Below, piece by piece: positions 9,994-19,843 of a DNA stretch of 64,000 bases (position 1 is its first letter; each line of letters begins with the position of its first letter). The stretch is from VRUE01 sp963697695 (GTDB lineage: Bacteria; Actinomycetota; Thermoleophilia; Solirubrobacterales; 70-9): NCBI GenBank assembly GCA_963697695.1, contig OY969094.1, positions 186,001-250,000 of the forward strand, read 5' to 3'. Below the pieces are notes generated by a model. The model was given only the letters and a program-made list of their open reading frames with translations, was not told the DNA's origin and ran no database searches. Position numbers and translations under genes: made by a program.

Positions 9994-10655
9994 TCCGCGT
10001 CGTCGCATCGGGTGCCGCGGGGCGGATGGGACAGGCCGTCTGCGAGGCGGTCGAGGGCGCCGAGGACATGGAGCTGACCGGCCGCGCCGACCCGGCGCTC
10101 GGGGTCGAGCTGGCCGAGACGCTTGGCGAGGCTGACGTCGTCGTCGACTTCACCACGCCGGACACGGCTCTCGCCAATGCCAAGGCCTGCCTCGAGGCGG
10201 GCGTGCACGTCGTCGTCGGCACGACCGGCTTCGACCTCGACTCCCTGCGCAGTGCCGCCGGTGCAGCCGAGGCGAATTGCTTCGTCGCCCCCAACTTTGC
10301 GATCGGTGCGGTGCTGATGATGGTCGTCTCGCAGCGGATCGCTCCGCATATGCCTGAGTGCGAGATCATCGAGCTGCATCACGACCGCAAGCTCGACGTG
10401 CCCTCGGGCACGGCGAAGCGCACCGCCGAACTGATCTCCGAGGCCGGCGGCAACGTTCACGAGCCGATCCACTCGGTGCGCCTGCCGGGACTGGTCGCGC
10501 ACCAGGAGGTCGTCTTCGGCGGCGAGGGCCAGACGCTGAGCATTCGCCACGACTCGATCGACCGCCGCTCCTTCATGCCCGGCGTCCTCCTGGCCGTGCG
10601 CAAGGTTCCCGAGCTGCCGGACCGTTTCATCGTCGGTCTAGAGAAGCTCCTCTGA
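9990..10655 (+). CDS. dapB: 4-hydroxy-tetrahydrodipicolinate reductase
   Basis: NAD(P)H-dependent reduction step of lysine/diaminopimelate synthesis. The 221-residue protein has the Rossmann motif GAAGRMGQ at the N-terminus, DFTTP, GTTGF and the catalytic/substrate block ELHHDRKLDVPSGTA. It is somewhat shorter than the usual 245-270 residues but all key motifs are present. It overlaps the M16 peptidase by 4 nt and is followed 23 nt later by dapA, so the two pathway genes are likely co-transcribed. Confidence 0.95.
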   Translation: MIRVVASGAAGRMGQAVCEAVEGAEDMELTGRADPALGVELAETLGEADVVVDFTTPDTALANAKACLEAGVHVVVGTTGFDLDSLRSAAGAAEANCFVAPNFAIGAVLMMVVSQRIAPHMPECEIIELHHDRKLDVPSGTAKRTAELISEAGGNVHEPIHSVRLPGLVAHQEVVFGGEGQTLSIRHDSIDRRSFMPGVLLAVRKVPELPDRFIVGLEKLL

Positions 10656-10678
10656 GCTTGCCACGGTACCCTGACCCG

Positions 10679-11557
10679 ATGAAGCCGATCCACGGTGTGA
10701 TCACGGCAATGGTGACCCCCTTCGACGAACAGGGCGGGGTCGACTTCGACGCAGCCCGCAGGCTCGCCGGGCACTTGGTCGAGCACGGCTCGAACGGACT
10801 GGTCCTCTGCGGGTCCACGGGTGAGTCGGCCACGGTCACCGATCCCGAGGGATTCGACCTCCTCGATGCGGTTCGCGACGAGGTCGGCGACGAGGTTCTG
10901 CTCGCCTTCGGCACGGGTACGAACGACACCCGTCACTCGGTCGAGCTGACCAAGAGCGCCCTCGAGCACGGCGCCGACGCGGCGCTGGTCGTCACTCCGT
11001 ACTACAACAAGCCCAACCCGGCAGGCCTCGTCGCCCACTTCGAAGCGATCGCCGAAGTGGCCGGCGAGATGCCGATCATCGCTTACAACATTCCCTCGCG
11101 GGTGGTCGTCAACGTGCCTCCCGAGCTGCTTGCCGAGCTGGCCAAGATCGACAACGTCGTCGCGGTCAAGCAGGCCAACAACGACGACCTGCAGCCGATC
11201 GAGGGGCTGACGCTGCTGGCAGGCAACGATGACGTCTTCCTGCGCACGCTCGAGCTGGGCGGGGCGGGGGGGATCCTCGTCGCCTCGCACCTGGTCGGCA
11301 CGCAGATGCGTGAGATGTGGGAGGCCGCACAGGCCGGCGATCTCGACCGGGCAAGGGAGATCGACCCGGGACTGCGCCAGGTCTACGACGCGATGGGCGT
11401 GACGACCAACCCGATCCCGGTCAAGGCCGCGCTCGAGATGACCGGCCTGATTCCCTCGGGGACGCTGCGCCTGCCGCTCGTGCCGGTCGACGAGGAGCAG
11501 CGTGAGAGAGTGCGGGCGGCGCTGGAGAGTGTCGGCCTGAACCCGGTGACCAGCTAG
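10679..11557 (+). CDS. dapA: 4-hydroxy-tetrahydrodipicolinate synthase
   Basis: Condenses pyruvate with aspartate semialdehyde, the first committed step to diaminopimelate. The 292-residue TIM-barrel protein contains GSTGES, the Tyr motif VVTPYYNKPN and the Schiff-base lysine in VVAVKQAN. The ATG at 10679 fits the family N-terminus MKPIHGVITAMVTPF; a longer upstream frame exists but is shadow sequence over dapB. The TAG stop shares its G with the GTG start of the RNase J gene. Confidence 0.96.
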   Translation: MKPIHGVITAMVTPFDEQGGVDFDAARRLAGHLVEHGSNGLVLCGSTGESATVTDPEGFDLLDAVRDEVGDEVLLAFGTGTNDTRHSVELTKSALEHGADAALVVTPYYNKPNPAGLVAHFEAIAEVAGEMPIIAYNIPSRVVVNVPPELLAELAKIDNVVAVKQANNDDLQPIEGLTLLAGNDDVFLRTLELGGAGGILVASHLVGTQMREMWEAAQAGDLDRAREIDPGLRQVYDAMGVTTNPIPVKAALEMTGLIPSGTLRLPLVPVDEEQRERVRAALESVGLNPVTS

Positions 11558-13221
11558 TGCCGAACCAGAAGCTGCGCGTGCTGCCGCTCGGGGGACTGGG
11601 CGAGATCGGCAAGAACATGACGGTGATCGAGTACGACGGCCGCATAGTCGTCGTCGACACCGGGCTGATGTTCCCGACGGCCGAGATGCTCGGCATCGAC
11701 CTCGTCCTGCCCGACTTCTCCTACCTGCGCGACAGGACCGAGGACATCGAGGCGATCGTCCTCACCCACGGCCACGAGGACCACGTCGGCGCGCTGCCGT
11801 ACGTGCTGCGTGAGATCGGCTCGCCGCCGGTCATCTACGGGGGGCTGCTGACGATCGGCATGGTCCGCTCGAAGCTCGACGAGCACAAGCTCAAGGACGC
11901 ACCGCTGCAGGAGCTCGAAGCGGGGGAGAAAGTACAGCTGGGACCGTTCGAGCTGGAGCTGGTCCACCTCTCGCACTCGATCCCAGACGCCCGCGGCGTC
12001 ATCCTCACCACCGACCTGGGCTCGGTCTTGATGACCGGCGACTACAAGTTCGACCAGACGCCGGTCGACGGCCGGCCCGCCGACATCTCCCGCCTCGCCG
12101 AGCTGGGCAGGGAAGGGCTGCTGTTGCTCTGCGGCGACTCGACCAACGCCGATCGCCCCGGCATCGCCCCTTCGGAGTCGAGCGTAGGCCCGGCACTGCT
12201 GGAGACCTTCTCGGACTGCGAGGGGCGGATCATCGTCACCTCCTTCGCCTCCAACATCCACCGCGTTCAACAGGTGATCGACGCGGCGATCAAGCTCGAC
12301 CGCAGAGTCGCGCTGGTGGGGCGTTCGATGCGCAAGAACTTCAACATCGCCTCCAACCTCGGGATCGCCGAAGCGCCATCGGGGCTCTTCATCCAGCCGC
12401 GCGAGATCGAGAGCTTCCCGGACGAGAAGGTGGTTGTGATCTCGACCGGCAGCCAGGGAGAGCCGCTCTCAGCGCTGCGGCGGATGGCCAACAACGACCA
12501 CCGCGACATCGAGCTCCACTCCGGCGACACCGTCGTCTTCTCGGCGACGCCGGTGCCCGGCAACGAGCGTGCCGTCAACGAGACGATCGATCGCATCTAC
12601 GAGATCGGCGCCACCGTCGTCACCGCCCGGGACGCCCCCATCCACGCCTCCGGTCACGGCTGGCAGGAGGAGCTGAAGCTGATGCTCAACCTGACCAAGC
12701 CCCGCTACGTGCTGCCTGTGCACGGCGACCACAAACGGCTGCGCTTACACGCGGAACTGGCGCACTCGGTCGGCATCGACCCGGAGAACGTCTTCCAGGG
12801 GCGCAACGGCCTGCCGCTGGAGCTGGATGCGAATGGAGCGCAGTTCGGCGAGGACATCCACACCGGGGTGATCTTCGTCGACGGGGTCAACGTCGGCGAG
12901 CCCGACGACGTCGCTCTCCGCGACCGCCGTGAGATCTCAGCCGACGGGATCTTCATCGTCGTCGCGACGATCTCCTCAGACGACGGCGCGACCGTCGCCG
13001 ACCCGGAAGTCCTCTTCCGCGGCGTCGCCTTCCTCGAGGAGGCAGATGCGCTGGTCGACGAGCTCAAGGACGTGGTCGAGGACTCGCTCGAGGACGCTGC
13101 CTCTGCCGGCACCCGCGAGCTCCACCTGATCCAGGAAGACCTCCACGACGCCGTCGCCGGACTCGTCTACGAGAAACTGCGCCGCCGACCGATGATCATC
13201 CCGGTGGTCGTCGAGGTCTGA
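11557..13221 (+). CDS. rnj: Ribonuclease J
   Basis: Metallo-beta-lactamase/beta-CASP ribonuclease with endo- and 5'-3' exonuclease activity. The 554-residue protein has the zinc motif THGHEDHVG near residue 71, downstream metal ligands (LSHSIPDA, MTGDYKFD), the beta-CASP motifs (STNADRPG; STGSQGEP; HASGHGWQEE; PVHGDHKR) and a C-terminal domain. It starts at GTG 11557. Together with pnp and rny it shows a Gram-positive-style RNA-decay set in this window. Confidence 0.96.
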   Translation: MPNQKLRVLPLGGLGEIGKNMTVIEYDGRIVVVDTGLMFPTAEMLGIDLVLPDFSYLRDRTEDIEAIVLTHGHEDHVGALPYVLREIGSPPVIYGGLLTIGMVRSKLDEHKLKDAPLQELEAGEKVQLGPFELELVHLSHSIPDARGVILTTDLGSVLMTGDYKFDQTPVDGRPADISRLAELGREGLLLLCGDSTNADRPGIAPSESSVGPALLETFSDCEGRIIVTSFASNIHRVQQVIDAAIKLDRRVALVGRSMRKNFNIASNLGIAEAPSGLFIQPREIESFPDEKVVVISTGSQGEPLSALRRMANNDHRDIELHSGDTVVFSATPVPGNERAVNETIDRIYEIGATVVTARDAPIHASGHGWQEELKLMLNLTKPRYVLPVHGDHKRLRLHAELAHSVGIDPENVFQGRNGLPLELDANGAQFGEDIHTGVIFVDGVNVGEPDDVALRDRREISADGIFIVVATISSDDGATVADPEVLFRGVAFLEEADALVDELKDVVEDSLEDAASAGTRELHLIQEDLHDAVAGLVYEKLRRRPMIIPVVVEV

Positions 13222-13233
13222 GAGGAACTTGGT

Positions 13234-13274
13234 GGGCCCGCCGGGGGACGTTGGGGAGAGCCCCCGGCGGGCCC
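13234..13274. terminator. Strong stem-loop between convergent genes
   Basis: A perfect 14-bp stem (13234-13247 with 13261-13274) encloses a 13-nt loop between the RNase J stop and the end of the - strand histidine kinase gene. No clear T-tract follows on either strand. Its position suggests a bidirectional terminator. Confidence 0.7.
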
Positions 13275-13311
13275 CGTGTGTCTCGTCCACCGATCAAGTT
13301 AGAGAGCGGCG

Positions 13312-14745
13312 CTAAAGCGGTTCTAAAGCCGGCTTAACCTTTTGCTCAGCGCCCGCCAGCGGGACGCGGACACGGAAGAGGGCGCCACCCGAAGCCGATT
13401 CTGTGACCTCGGCTGTACCGCCATGCGAGACGGCAACCGAGTGGACTATCGCCAGGCCAAGGCCGCTACCGGGTCCGACGGCGGTGTCGGCCGGACCGTC
13501 GCCGCGAACGAAGCGGTCGAAGATCTGCTCCCGCAGTCCGGGTGGAATGCCGGGCCCGTCGTCGGCGACCTCGACCACGGCATCGGAGCCGTCAAGGCCC
13601 AGGGCAAGCTCGATCCGGGCGCCGGCGGGAGTGTGACGAGCGGCGTTGTCGAGCAGATTGAGGACCATTCGGTGCAGCGCATCGGGGTCGCCTTCGACCG
13701 GCAGCGGGCCGTTGCCCTCGAGCAGCAGCTCGCGCCCGCCGAGGACGGGGGTCACCTCTGCTGCAGCCTCTCCGGCGACCTCCGCCAGATCGCAGCGACG
13801 CCGCTTGCTGACTCGTCCCGCATCGGCCCGGGCAAGGAGGAGGAGATCGGCGACGAGCCTGCTCATGCGACGCGATGACCGCAGCGCCGAGTCGACCATC
13901 GCCCGGTCGTCGCTCTCGCTCACCTCAGGCAGCGAGGCCTCCAGTAGTTCGAGGTTGGCGAGGACGCTGGTCAGCGGCGTGCGCAGCTCGTGCGAGGCGT
14001 CGGCGACGAACTCGCGCTGTTTGGTCATCGCCGCTTCGCGCTCGGTCCGGGCGGCGTCGAGCGAGCGCAGCATCTGCTCCAGCGTGAGGGCCAGCTCGCC
14101 GACCTCGTCATCGACCTTGGGTTCGGGCATGCTCCGAGACGGATCGCCGGTGGCGGCGATCTCGCGCGCGGTCGCGGTCAGGGCGGAGATCGGACGCATC
14201 GCCCGGACAGCGATCGTCAGCCCGGCGAGGCTGGCGAGCAGGGTGCCGGCGAAGATCCCGGCTGCGATGAACAGCCAGAGGCGCTCGATGCTCGACTCGA
14301 CGTGGGCGACGCTGCGGCCGTACTGGACGTAGCCGGTCGTGAGGCCGGTGTCGGCGACGATCCGCGCGGTGGCGACGCGCATCCCGTCGTGGTCGGAGAG
14401 GCCTTCGGCCGGCTGGCCCAGCCCGACCGCACCCGTGCTCTGCTTGAGCAAGTTGCCGTCGACGTCGAAGATCCGCGCCGAGGCCTCGTCGGGCCGGACG
14501 AAATCGTCCAGCTCCGGGCCCCGCTTGCCGAAGGCGGTGCCGATCGGGGTGTAGACGATGCGGAATTCGCCGGCCAGGGTCTGGGCGGCGCTGCGAACCT
14601 CGCGGTCGAAGTCGTCGTGGATGCGGCTGGTCGCGACCTGGCCGATCACGGCGCCGAAGGCAAGCAGGATCGCGAGCGTGAGGCCGGCCGAGACGGCGGC
14701 GAGGCGCCAGCGGACCGGCCAGTGACTTGGACGCAGCCGGGCCAA
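13312..14745 (-). CDS. Sensor histidine kinase (OmpR-partner type)
   Basis: The 477-residue membrane sensor kinase has an N-terminal TM helix (about residues 13-35), an extracytoplasmic sensor region, a second TM (about 157-180) and a HAMP linker. The HisKA phospho-acceptor is in DASHELRTPL (about residue 250), and the HATPase domain has DNAARHTP, DDGPGIP and GSGLGLAIV. The start is TTG, 3 nt after the response-regulator stop, so the pair is one operon. The signal sensed cannot be read from sequence; the arrangement resembles MprAB-type envelope-stress systems. Confidence 0.93.
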   Translation of the reverse strand: MARLRPSHWPVRWRLAAVSAGLTLAILLAFGAVIGQVATSRIHDDFDREVRSAAQTLAGEFRIVYTPIGTAFGKRGPELDDFVRPDEASARIFDVDGNLLKQSTGAVGLGQPAEGLSDHDGMRVATARIVADTGLTTGYVQYGRSVAHVESSIERLWLFIAAGIFAGTLLASLAGLTIAVRAMRPISALTATAREIAATGDPSRSMPEPKVDDEVGELALTLEQMLRSLDAARTEREAAMTKQREFVADASHELRTPLTSVLANLELLEASLPEVSESDDRAMVDSALRSSRRMSRLVADLLLLARADAGRVSKRRRCDLAEVAGEAAAEVTPVLGGRELLLEGNGPLPVEGDPDALHRMVLNLLDNAARHTPAGARIELALGLDGSDAVVEVADDGPGIPPGLREQIFDRFVRGDGPADTAVGPGSGLGLAIVHSVAVSHGGTAEVTESASGGALFRVRVPLAGAEQKVKPALEPL

Positions 14746-14748
14746 GCC

Positions 14749-15450
14749 TCAGTCCTTCAGCACGTATCCGGCGCCACGCTTGGTGTGGAGCAATCTTGGC
14801 TCGTCGCCGGCCTCGAGCTTGCGGCGCAGGTTGGAGATGAAGACGTCGATCGTGTTGGTCGCCGCGCTCGGGTCGTACCCCCAGACGTCGTCGAGGAGCC
14901 GCTCGCGGGACACGACCAAGCGCTCGTTGCGCATCAGGTATTCGAGCAGCTCGAACTCGCGGTTGGTCAGCTCGAGCTCACGCTCGCCGCGCCGCACCTC
15001 GCGGGTATCGGGGTTGAGCGTCAGATCGCCGACGTCGAGCGAGGCGGCGCCTCGGGGCGGGCGGCGGCGCAGCAGCGCCCGGATCCGCGCCAGCAGCTCC
15101 TGTCGCTCGAACGGCTTGACCAGGTAGTCGTCGGCGCCGCTGTCGAGGCCGCTGACGCGGTCCTCTGTCTCGGATCGAGCCGTCAGCATCAGGATCGGCA
15201 CGTCGCCCTCGGCCCGCAGCCGGCGACAGACCTCGACGCCATCCATGCGCGGCAGGCCGAGATCGAGCACGACGAGGTCGGGAACGAAGCCGACGGCGAC
15301 GTCGAGCGCCTCGACCCCGTCGGCTGAGGTTCGCACCTCGTAGCCCTCCTGGCGCAGGGAACGGCGCAGGACGTCGGCGATCTCGGCGTCGTCCTCGACG
15401 ACGAGCACCCGGCCACCGACGGTCTCCGTGTCCGCTGTCAGCATCGGCAT
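14749..15450 (-). CDS. OmpR/PhoB-family response regulator
   Basis: The 233-residue protein has a receiver domain with acidic pair VEDD, phospho-acceptor Asp in VVLDLGLPRMDG (about residue 61) and Lys in VKPF. The winged-helix DNA-binding domain contains LTNREFELLEYLM and ends RGAGYVLKD. It is the first gene of the two-gene operon with the downstream histidine kinase and is divergent from ftsK. Confidence 0.95.
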   Translation of the reverse strand: MPMLTADTETVGGRVLVVEDDAEIADVLRRSLRQEGYEVRTSADGVEALDVAVGFVPDLVVLDLGLPRMDGVEVCRRLRAEGDVPILMLTARSETEDRVSGLDSGADDYLVKPFERQELLARIRALLRRRPPRGAASLDVGDLTLNPDTREVRRGERELELTNREFELLEYLMRNERLVVSRERLLDDVWGYDPSAATNTIDVFISNLRRKLEAGDEPRLLHTKRGAGYVLKD

Positions 15451-15470
15451 CCGATGTTAGCCCGCCGTCT

Positions 15471-15495
15471 GCGCTATTCAGGCTGGATTTAGCGC
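15471..15495. promoter_or_regulatory. Inverted repeat in the response-regulator/ftsK divergent region
   Basis: GCGCTA (15471-15476) and TAGCGC (15490-15495) form a spaced dyad 21 nt upstream of the response-regulator start. It may be an operator for autoregulation, but OmpR-type proteins usually bind direct repeats, so this is weak. No confident -10/-35 was assigned in the 94-nt divergent region. Confidence 0.3.
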
Positions 15496-15544
15496 GAATT
15501 TATGCGGCGCAGGGGAGATACCCGAGGCGTCGAACGATGTTCCC

Positions 15545-17683
15545 ATGTTCGTGCGCAAAAAGCGCGGCAAGACCGCGCGCCGTTCAACGGCCAAAAAATC
15601 CCGTCCCCGAGTACGTAGGCCACACCTCCCTGCCGGCCTCGAGCAGCGTCACATCGACCTGATCGGCCTCTTGCTGATCGCCGCCGGTGTCTACCTCAGC
15701 TTCGTGCTCTTCTTCGGCTGGGACGGGGGCAAGGTGGGCTATGGCGTCGAGACTGGGCTTTCCTATCTGGTTGGGGCGGTCGGCGCCCGGATAGCAACGG
15801 TGCTGATGCTCGTAGCCGGCGGGCTGCTGGTGACCGGCACCTCGATCTCGACCCTCTTCCGCGGGATCGGGCGTGGACTCCGCCGGGTCTTCCTCGGCGG
15901 GCGCGACGTCGCACAGACGGTCGCCAAGAGCCGCCAGGGGCGGCGCGAGGAGAAGACCTTTGCCTTCGAGACGCAGGCCGGGGCAACCGACGTGATGAGC
16001 GCCTATCCCGAGGAGGACGAGGTCGAGCCGACGGTGGCCCTTGTCGAGGAGCCGGAGGAGGCCGAGGAGCCCGTCACCCAGGACTTCGACCACGAGTTGG
16101 CCGAAATCGAGGCCGAGGAAGAGGCTGCGGCCCCTGACGTGGAGCCGGTGCCCGAGCAGGTCGCGCTGACCCCGCAGGGCAACAAGCGCGGCGTCACGAC
16201 CTCGGAGGAGATCGACTACCGGCCGCCGCCGGCGAAAGCGCTGGAGCGGGGAAAAGGGGACAAAGGGGTCGACCCGCGCGATCACGAAGCGGTTGGCCGC
16301 AAGCTGGTCGAGTCGCTCGGCCATTTCGGCGTCGAAGCGAAGATCGTCGGCATCGTCAGCGGTCCGCACGTCTCCCGCTACGAACTGCGGCTCGCTCCCG
16401 GCACCAAGGTGAAGAAGGTGACCGAGCTGGCCAACGACCTCGCCTACGCGCTTGCTTCCACCGACATCCGCATCCTGGCGCCGATCCCGGGTAAGCAGGC
16501 GGTTGGGGTCGAGGTGCCGAACACGCGCCGCCGCATCGTTCGCCTCGGCGACATCTACTCGGGCAGGCCGGAGAAGACCTCGCCGCTGGTCGCCTGGCTC
16601 GGCAAGGGCATCGACGGCAACCCGGTCTGGACCGACCTGGCCAAGATGCCGCACGTGCTCGTCGCCGGCACCACCGGCTCGGGCAAGTCGGGCTGCGTCA
16701 ACGCGATCCTCTCCTCGATCCTGATGCAGGCCTCGCCCAACGACGTGCGCCTCGTCCTCGTCGACCCCAAGCAGGTCGAGCTCAACCACTACGAGAACGT
16801 GCCTCATCTGCTGACGCCGGTGGTCACCTCGCCTCGCCTCGCCGCCAACGTGCTCGCCAACCTGATCGGCGAGATGGAGAGCCGCTACGGCATCATGGGC
16901 CAGGCCCGCTGCCGCAACCTGGCCGAGCTCAACCGGGCCCGGGCCAAGGCCGGGGAGCCCCAGCTGCCGCACATCCTCTGCGTGATCGACGAGCTCGCGG
17001 ACCTGATGATGGTCTCTCCGGCCGAGGTCGAGGACTCGATCATCAGGCTCGCCCAGAAGTCGCGCGCCACTGGCATCCACCTGGTGCTGGCGACCCAGCG
17101 ACCCTCTACCGACATCATCACCGGCACGATCAAGGTCAACATCCCGGCCCGCATCGCCTTTGCCGTCTCCTCGCAGACCGATTCGCGGGTCATCCTCGAC
17201 CAGGGCGGGGCGGAGGCCCTGCTCGGCCAGGGGGACATGCTCTTTCGCGGCGCCGGCACCTCGAAGCTGCAGCGCATCCAGGGCGCCTTCATCACCGAGG
17301 ATGAGATCGCCCGCATCACCGGCCACTGGGCCAAGCAGGGCGAACCCGAATTCGAGGAGGAGCTGCTCGAGGTCCACGACGAGAAGGGCGTCGATGCCGA
17401 CGGCGACTTCGACCCCGACAGCGACGACCTGCTGGACGAGGCGATCCGCGTCGTGGTCGAGACCGAAACGGCCTCCGTCTCGATGATCCAGCGCCGTCTG
17501 CGGGTCGGGTACACCCGCGCCGGGCGCCTGATCGACATGCTCGAGCGGCGCGGGGTCATCTCCGGCTACGAGGGCTCGAAGCCACGCCAGGTCCTTGTCA
17601 CCGCTGCGGACCTCGGGCGCCTCACCGGCGGCGGCGAGCGCGAGAGCGCCCCGCAGGACACCGCCGCCTCAGTCTCCGAGTAA
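15545..17683 (+). CDS. ftsK: DNA translocase FtsK/SpoIIIE
   Basis: Septal DNA pump that moves the chromosome at division. The 712-residue protein has a basic N-terminus, about two recognisable hydrophobic segments (residues ~38-60 and ~77-105, fewer than the canonical four) and an acidic linker. The FtsK alpha/beta motor has Walker A VAGTTGSGKSG near residue 375 and Walker B-like LCVIDELADLMM. The C-terminal gamma winged helix (ASVSMIQRRLRVGYTRAGRLIDMLE) reads orientation sequences. ATG 15545 gives the basic cytoplasmic start. Confidence 0.96.
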   Translation: MFVRKKRGKTARRSTAKKSRPRVRRPHLPAGLEQRHIDLIGLLLIAAGVYLSFVLFFGWDGGKVGYGVETGLSYLVGAVGARIATVLMLVAGGLLVTGTSISTLFRGIGRGLRRVFLGGRDVAQTVAKSRQGRREEKTFAFETQAGATDVMSAYPEEDEVEPTVALVEEPEEAEEPVTQDFDHELAEIEAEEEAAAPDVEPVPEQVALTPQGNKRGVTTSEEIDYRPPPAKALERGKGDKGVDPRDHEAVGRKLVESLGHFGVEAKIVGIVSGPHVSRYELRLAPGTKVKKVTELANDLAYALASTDIRILAPIPGKQAVGVEVPNTRRRIVRLGDIYSGRPEKTSPLVAWLGKGIDGNPVWTDLAKMPHVLVAGTTGSGKSGCVNAILSSILMQASPNDVRLVLVDPKQVELNHYENVPHLLTPVVTSPRLAANVLANLIGEMESRYGIMGQARCRNLAELNRARAKAGEPQLPHILCVIDELADLMMVSPAEVEDSIIRLAQKSRATGIHLVLATQRPSTDIITGTIKVNIPARIAFAVSSQTDSRVILDQGGAEALLGQGDMLFRGAGTSKLQRIQGAFITEDEIARITGHWAKQGEPEFEEELLEVHDEKGVDADGDFDPDSDDLLDEAIRVVVETETASVSMIQRRLRVGYTRAGRLIDMLERRGVISGYEGSKPRQVLVTAADLGRLTGGGERESAPQDTAASVSE

Positions 17684-17742
17684 CCCGCTCCCAACTACGC
17701 GGATTTCTGGCCCTTCCCACCTTCGGGTAGGACAATGGGCCT

Positions 17743-18498
17743 ATGGACAGCGGAATCGGGGCCAGTCTCCGTGACGCGCGAAATCGGCGCAAAATCGAGC
17801 TTTCCGAGGTCGAAGCGGCAACCCAGATCCGGATCCGCTACCTGCGAGCGATCGAGAACGAGGAGTGGGACGTACTGCCGGGCGGTGTCTACACCCGCAG
17901 CTTCATCCGCACCTACTCCTCCTTCCTCGGCCTCGACGGCGAGCGGCTCGCGGAGGACTTCCGGCGCGACCACCAGACGCAATCAGGCGAGCGTCCGCCC
18001 TCACCTCAGCAGAGCCCAGGCACCCGCCGGGAAAGCGGTCTGCCTCAGATCCCTGGGCGGGTGTGGGCGATCCTGGCCTCCGCTGCTTTGATCGCGGCGG
18101 CGATCGTGATCGGCCTCTCAGGCGGCAGCGAGGCTCCAGTTCCGAGTGACTCCAGCCGGGGGGAAACCACTCGCGACGGGCGGGTCGATCTGCCGCCGGT
18201 GACCAACGAGAAGCCCGGCATCTCAGTGAGGCTCGCCGCAACCGCTGAAGTCTGGGTCTGCGTGCTCGATGCCGGTGGCCGCCGGCTCGTCGACGGCGCG
18301 ATCCTCGAATCCGGTGCGACCGAGGGACCCTTCCGCTCCGGTAGCTTCACGGTCTCCTTCGGCAACGGCGAGGTCTCGATGCGCATCGACGGCAAGCAGG
18401 CGGACATACCGGCGACATCCAGCCCGATCGGGTACGCGATCGACTCCCAGGGACAGCTGACGGAACTTTCCGAAAGCGAACGACCCACCTGCACATGA
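17743..18498 (+). CDS. RodZ-like membrane protein with HTH_25 and DUF4115 domains
   Basis: The 251-residue protein has an N-terminal helix-turn-helix of the HTH_25 class (GASLRDARNRRKIELSEVEAATQIRIRYLRAIENEEWDVLPGGVYTRSFIRTYS). A Pro/Ser linker, one TM helix (about residues 107-125) and a C-terminal extracytoplasmic DUF4115-like domain follow. This is the architecture of the cell-shape protein RodZ. It lies 59 nt after ftsK and overlaps cinA by 4 nt. A role in envelope or division organisation is inferred from the family. Confidence 0.85.
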   Translation: MDSGIGASLRDARNRRKIELSEVEAATQIRIRYLRAIENEEWDVLPGGVYTRSFIRTYSSFLGLDGERLAEDFRRDHQTQSGERPPSPQQSPGTRRESGLPQIPGRVWAILASAALIAAAIVIGLSGGSEAPVPSDSSRGETTRDGRVDLPPVTNEKPGISVRLAATAEVWVCVLDAGGRRLVDGAILESGATEGPFRSGSFTVSFGNGEVSMRIDGKQADIPATSSPIGYAIDSQGQLTELSESERPTCT

Positions 18499-19775
18499 GC
18501 GAGATCCGGGCGGGGATAGTCGTCACCGGGACCGAGGTGCTGACCGGGCGGATCGCCGACCGCAACGGCCCCTGGGTCTCGGAACGCCTCGCCGAGCTCG
18601 GGGTCGACGTCGCCCACATCCTCGTCGTCGGCGACCGTCCGGATGACCTCGAAGCGGCCCTGCGCTTCCTTGCGCAAGAGGGAATGGACCTGATCGTCAC
18701 CTCCGGCGGCCTCGGGCCGACCGCGGACGACCTCACTGCCGAGATCGTCGCCCGCTTCAGCGAGCGCCCCTTGGTCCTCGACGAGGAGGTGGAGGAGAAG
18801 ATCGCGGAGATCCTGCGCGGCTTCGCCCGCCGCTTCAACTTCGACGAGGAGGCCGTGCGGGAGGCCAACCGCAAGCAGGCGCTGGTGCCGGAGGGAGCGA
18901 CGGCGCTCGATCCGGTGGGCACCGCACCCGGCCTGGTCGTCCCGGCGGACGGACGGGTGGTCGTCGTCCTGCCCGGCCCCCCGCGAGAGCTGCAGCCGAT
19001 GTGGCCCGTTGCGCTGGCGACGGGGCCGGTGAGCGAGCTGCTCGGCCAGGCCTCGCCTCTGCACGGCTACACCCTGCGCATGTTCGGCGTCCCTGAGTCG
19101 GAGATCGCCAAGAGCCTGCGCGAGATCGAGGATGAGGGTGTCGCCCTCCCCGATGTGGAGATCACCACCTGCCTGCGCCGTGGCGAGATCGAGATCGACG
19201 TCCGCTACCGCGACGAAGCGGCGGCGGTCGCCGAGGCGGTGAAGGTCGGCCTGGCCGAGCGCCACGCTCGCCACCTCTTCAGCCAGGACGGCGAGACGAT
19301 CGACTCCCAGGTGGCCAAGCTGCTGCAAGGCCGCCGCCTTGGCCTTGCCGAGTCCTGCAGCGGCGGCCTCCTGGCCGCACGAATCACCAACCTGCCCGGT
19401 TCGTCTGCCTACATGGCCGGAGGAGTGGTCGCCTACGCAGACGAGGCGAAGGCGGACCTGCTTGGCGTCGACCCAGAGCTGATCGAAACGCACGGCGCGG
19501 TCTCGCTTGAGGTCGCGGCGGCGATGGCGAGCGGCGCCCTGGAGCGTTTCGGAGCCGACGTCGCCGTGGCGATCACGGGGATTGCCGGCCCGGACGGCGG
19601 CAGCGAGGAGAAGCCGGTTGGCTACGTCTGCTTCGAGGCCAGGCTCGCCGACGGCACCAGCATCGCTCGCGACCCGATCATTCCCGGCGGCCGCGAGGAC
19701 ATTCGGGAGCGCTCGGCCTTGGTCGGGATGCACCTACTGCGGATCCTACTTGGCGGCGAAGAGCCACCTCTGTAG
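18495..19775 (+). CDS. cinA: CinA-family competence/damage-inducible protein
   Basis: The 426-residue protein has an N-terminal MoaB/MogA-like domain (VTGTEVLTGRIADRNGPW, TSGGLGPTADD, LPGPPRE), a middle domain, and a C-terminal nicotinamide-nucleotide amidase domain (LAESCSGGLLAARITNLPGSS, VAITGIAGPDGG). The family recycles or hydrolyses pyridine nucleotides (ADP-ribose pyrophosphatase / NMN deamidase). The start overlaps the RodZ-like gene (ATGA). Linkage to thpR and recA is conserved. Confidence 0.94.
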   Translation: MSEIRAGIVVTGTEVLTGRIADRNGPWVSERLAELGVDVAHILVVGDRPDDLEAALRFLAQEGMDLIVTSGGLGPTADDLTAEIVARFSERPLVLDEEVEEKIAEILRGFARRFNFDEEAVREANRKQALVPEGATALDPVGTAPGLVVPADGRVVVVLPGPPRELQPMWPVALATGPVSELLGQASPLHGYTLRMFGVPESEIAKSLREIEDEGVALPDVEITTCLRRGEIEIDVRYRDEAAAVAEAVKVGLAERHARHLFSQDGETIDSQVAKLLQGRRLGLAESCSGGLLAARITNLPGSSAYMAGGVVAYADEAKADLLGVDPELIETHGAVSLEVAAAMASGALERFGADVAVAITGIAGPDGGSEEKPVGYVCFEARLADGTSIARDPIIPGGREDIRERSALVGMHLLRILLGGEEPPL

Positions 19776-19843
19776 GCAAAAAGGGACGCTTTCTTCACGA
19801 TTGCGCGTTGTGACGCCTGAGCTGGGCCCTTAGCGTGGGCGGT

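Noticed and set aside
13234..13274. Possible mobile palindrome
   Set aside because: It lies between convergent genes and lacks the shared cores of the other palindromes; termination is the simpler explanation.
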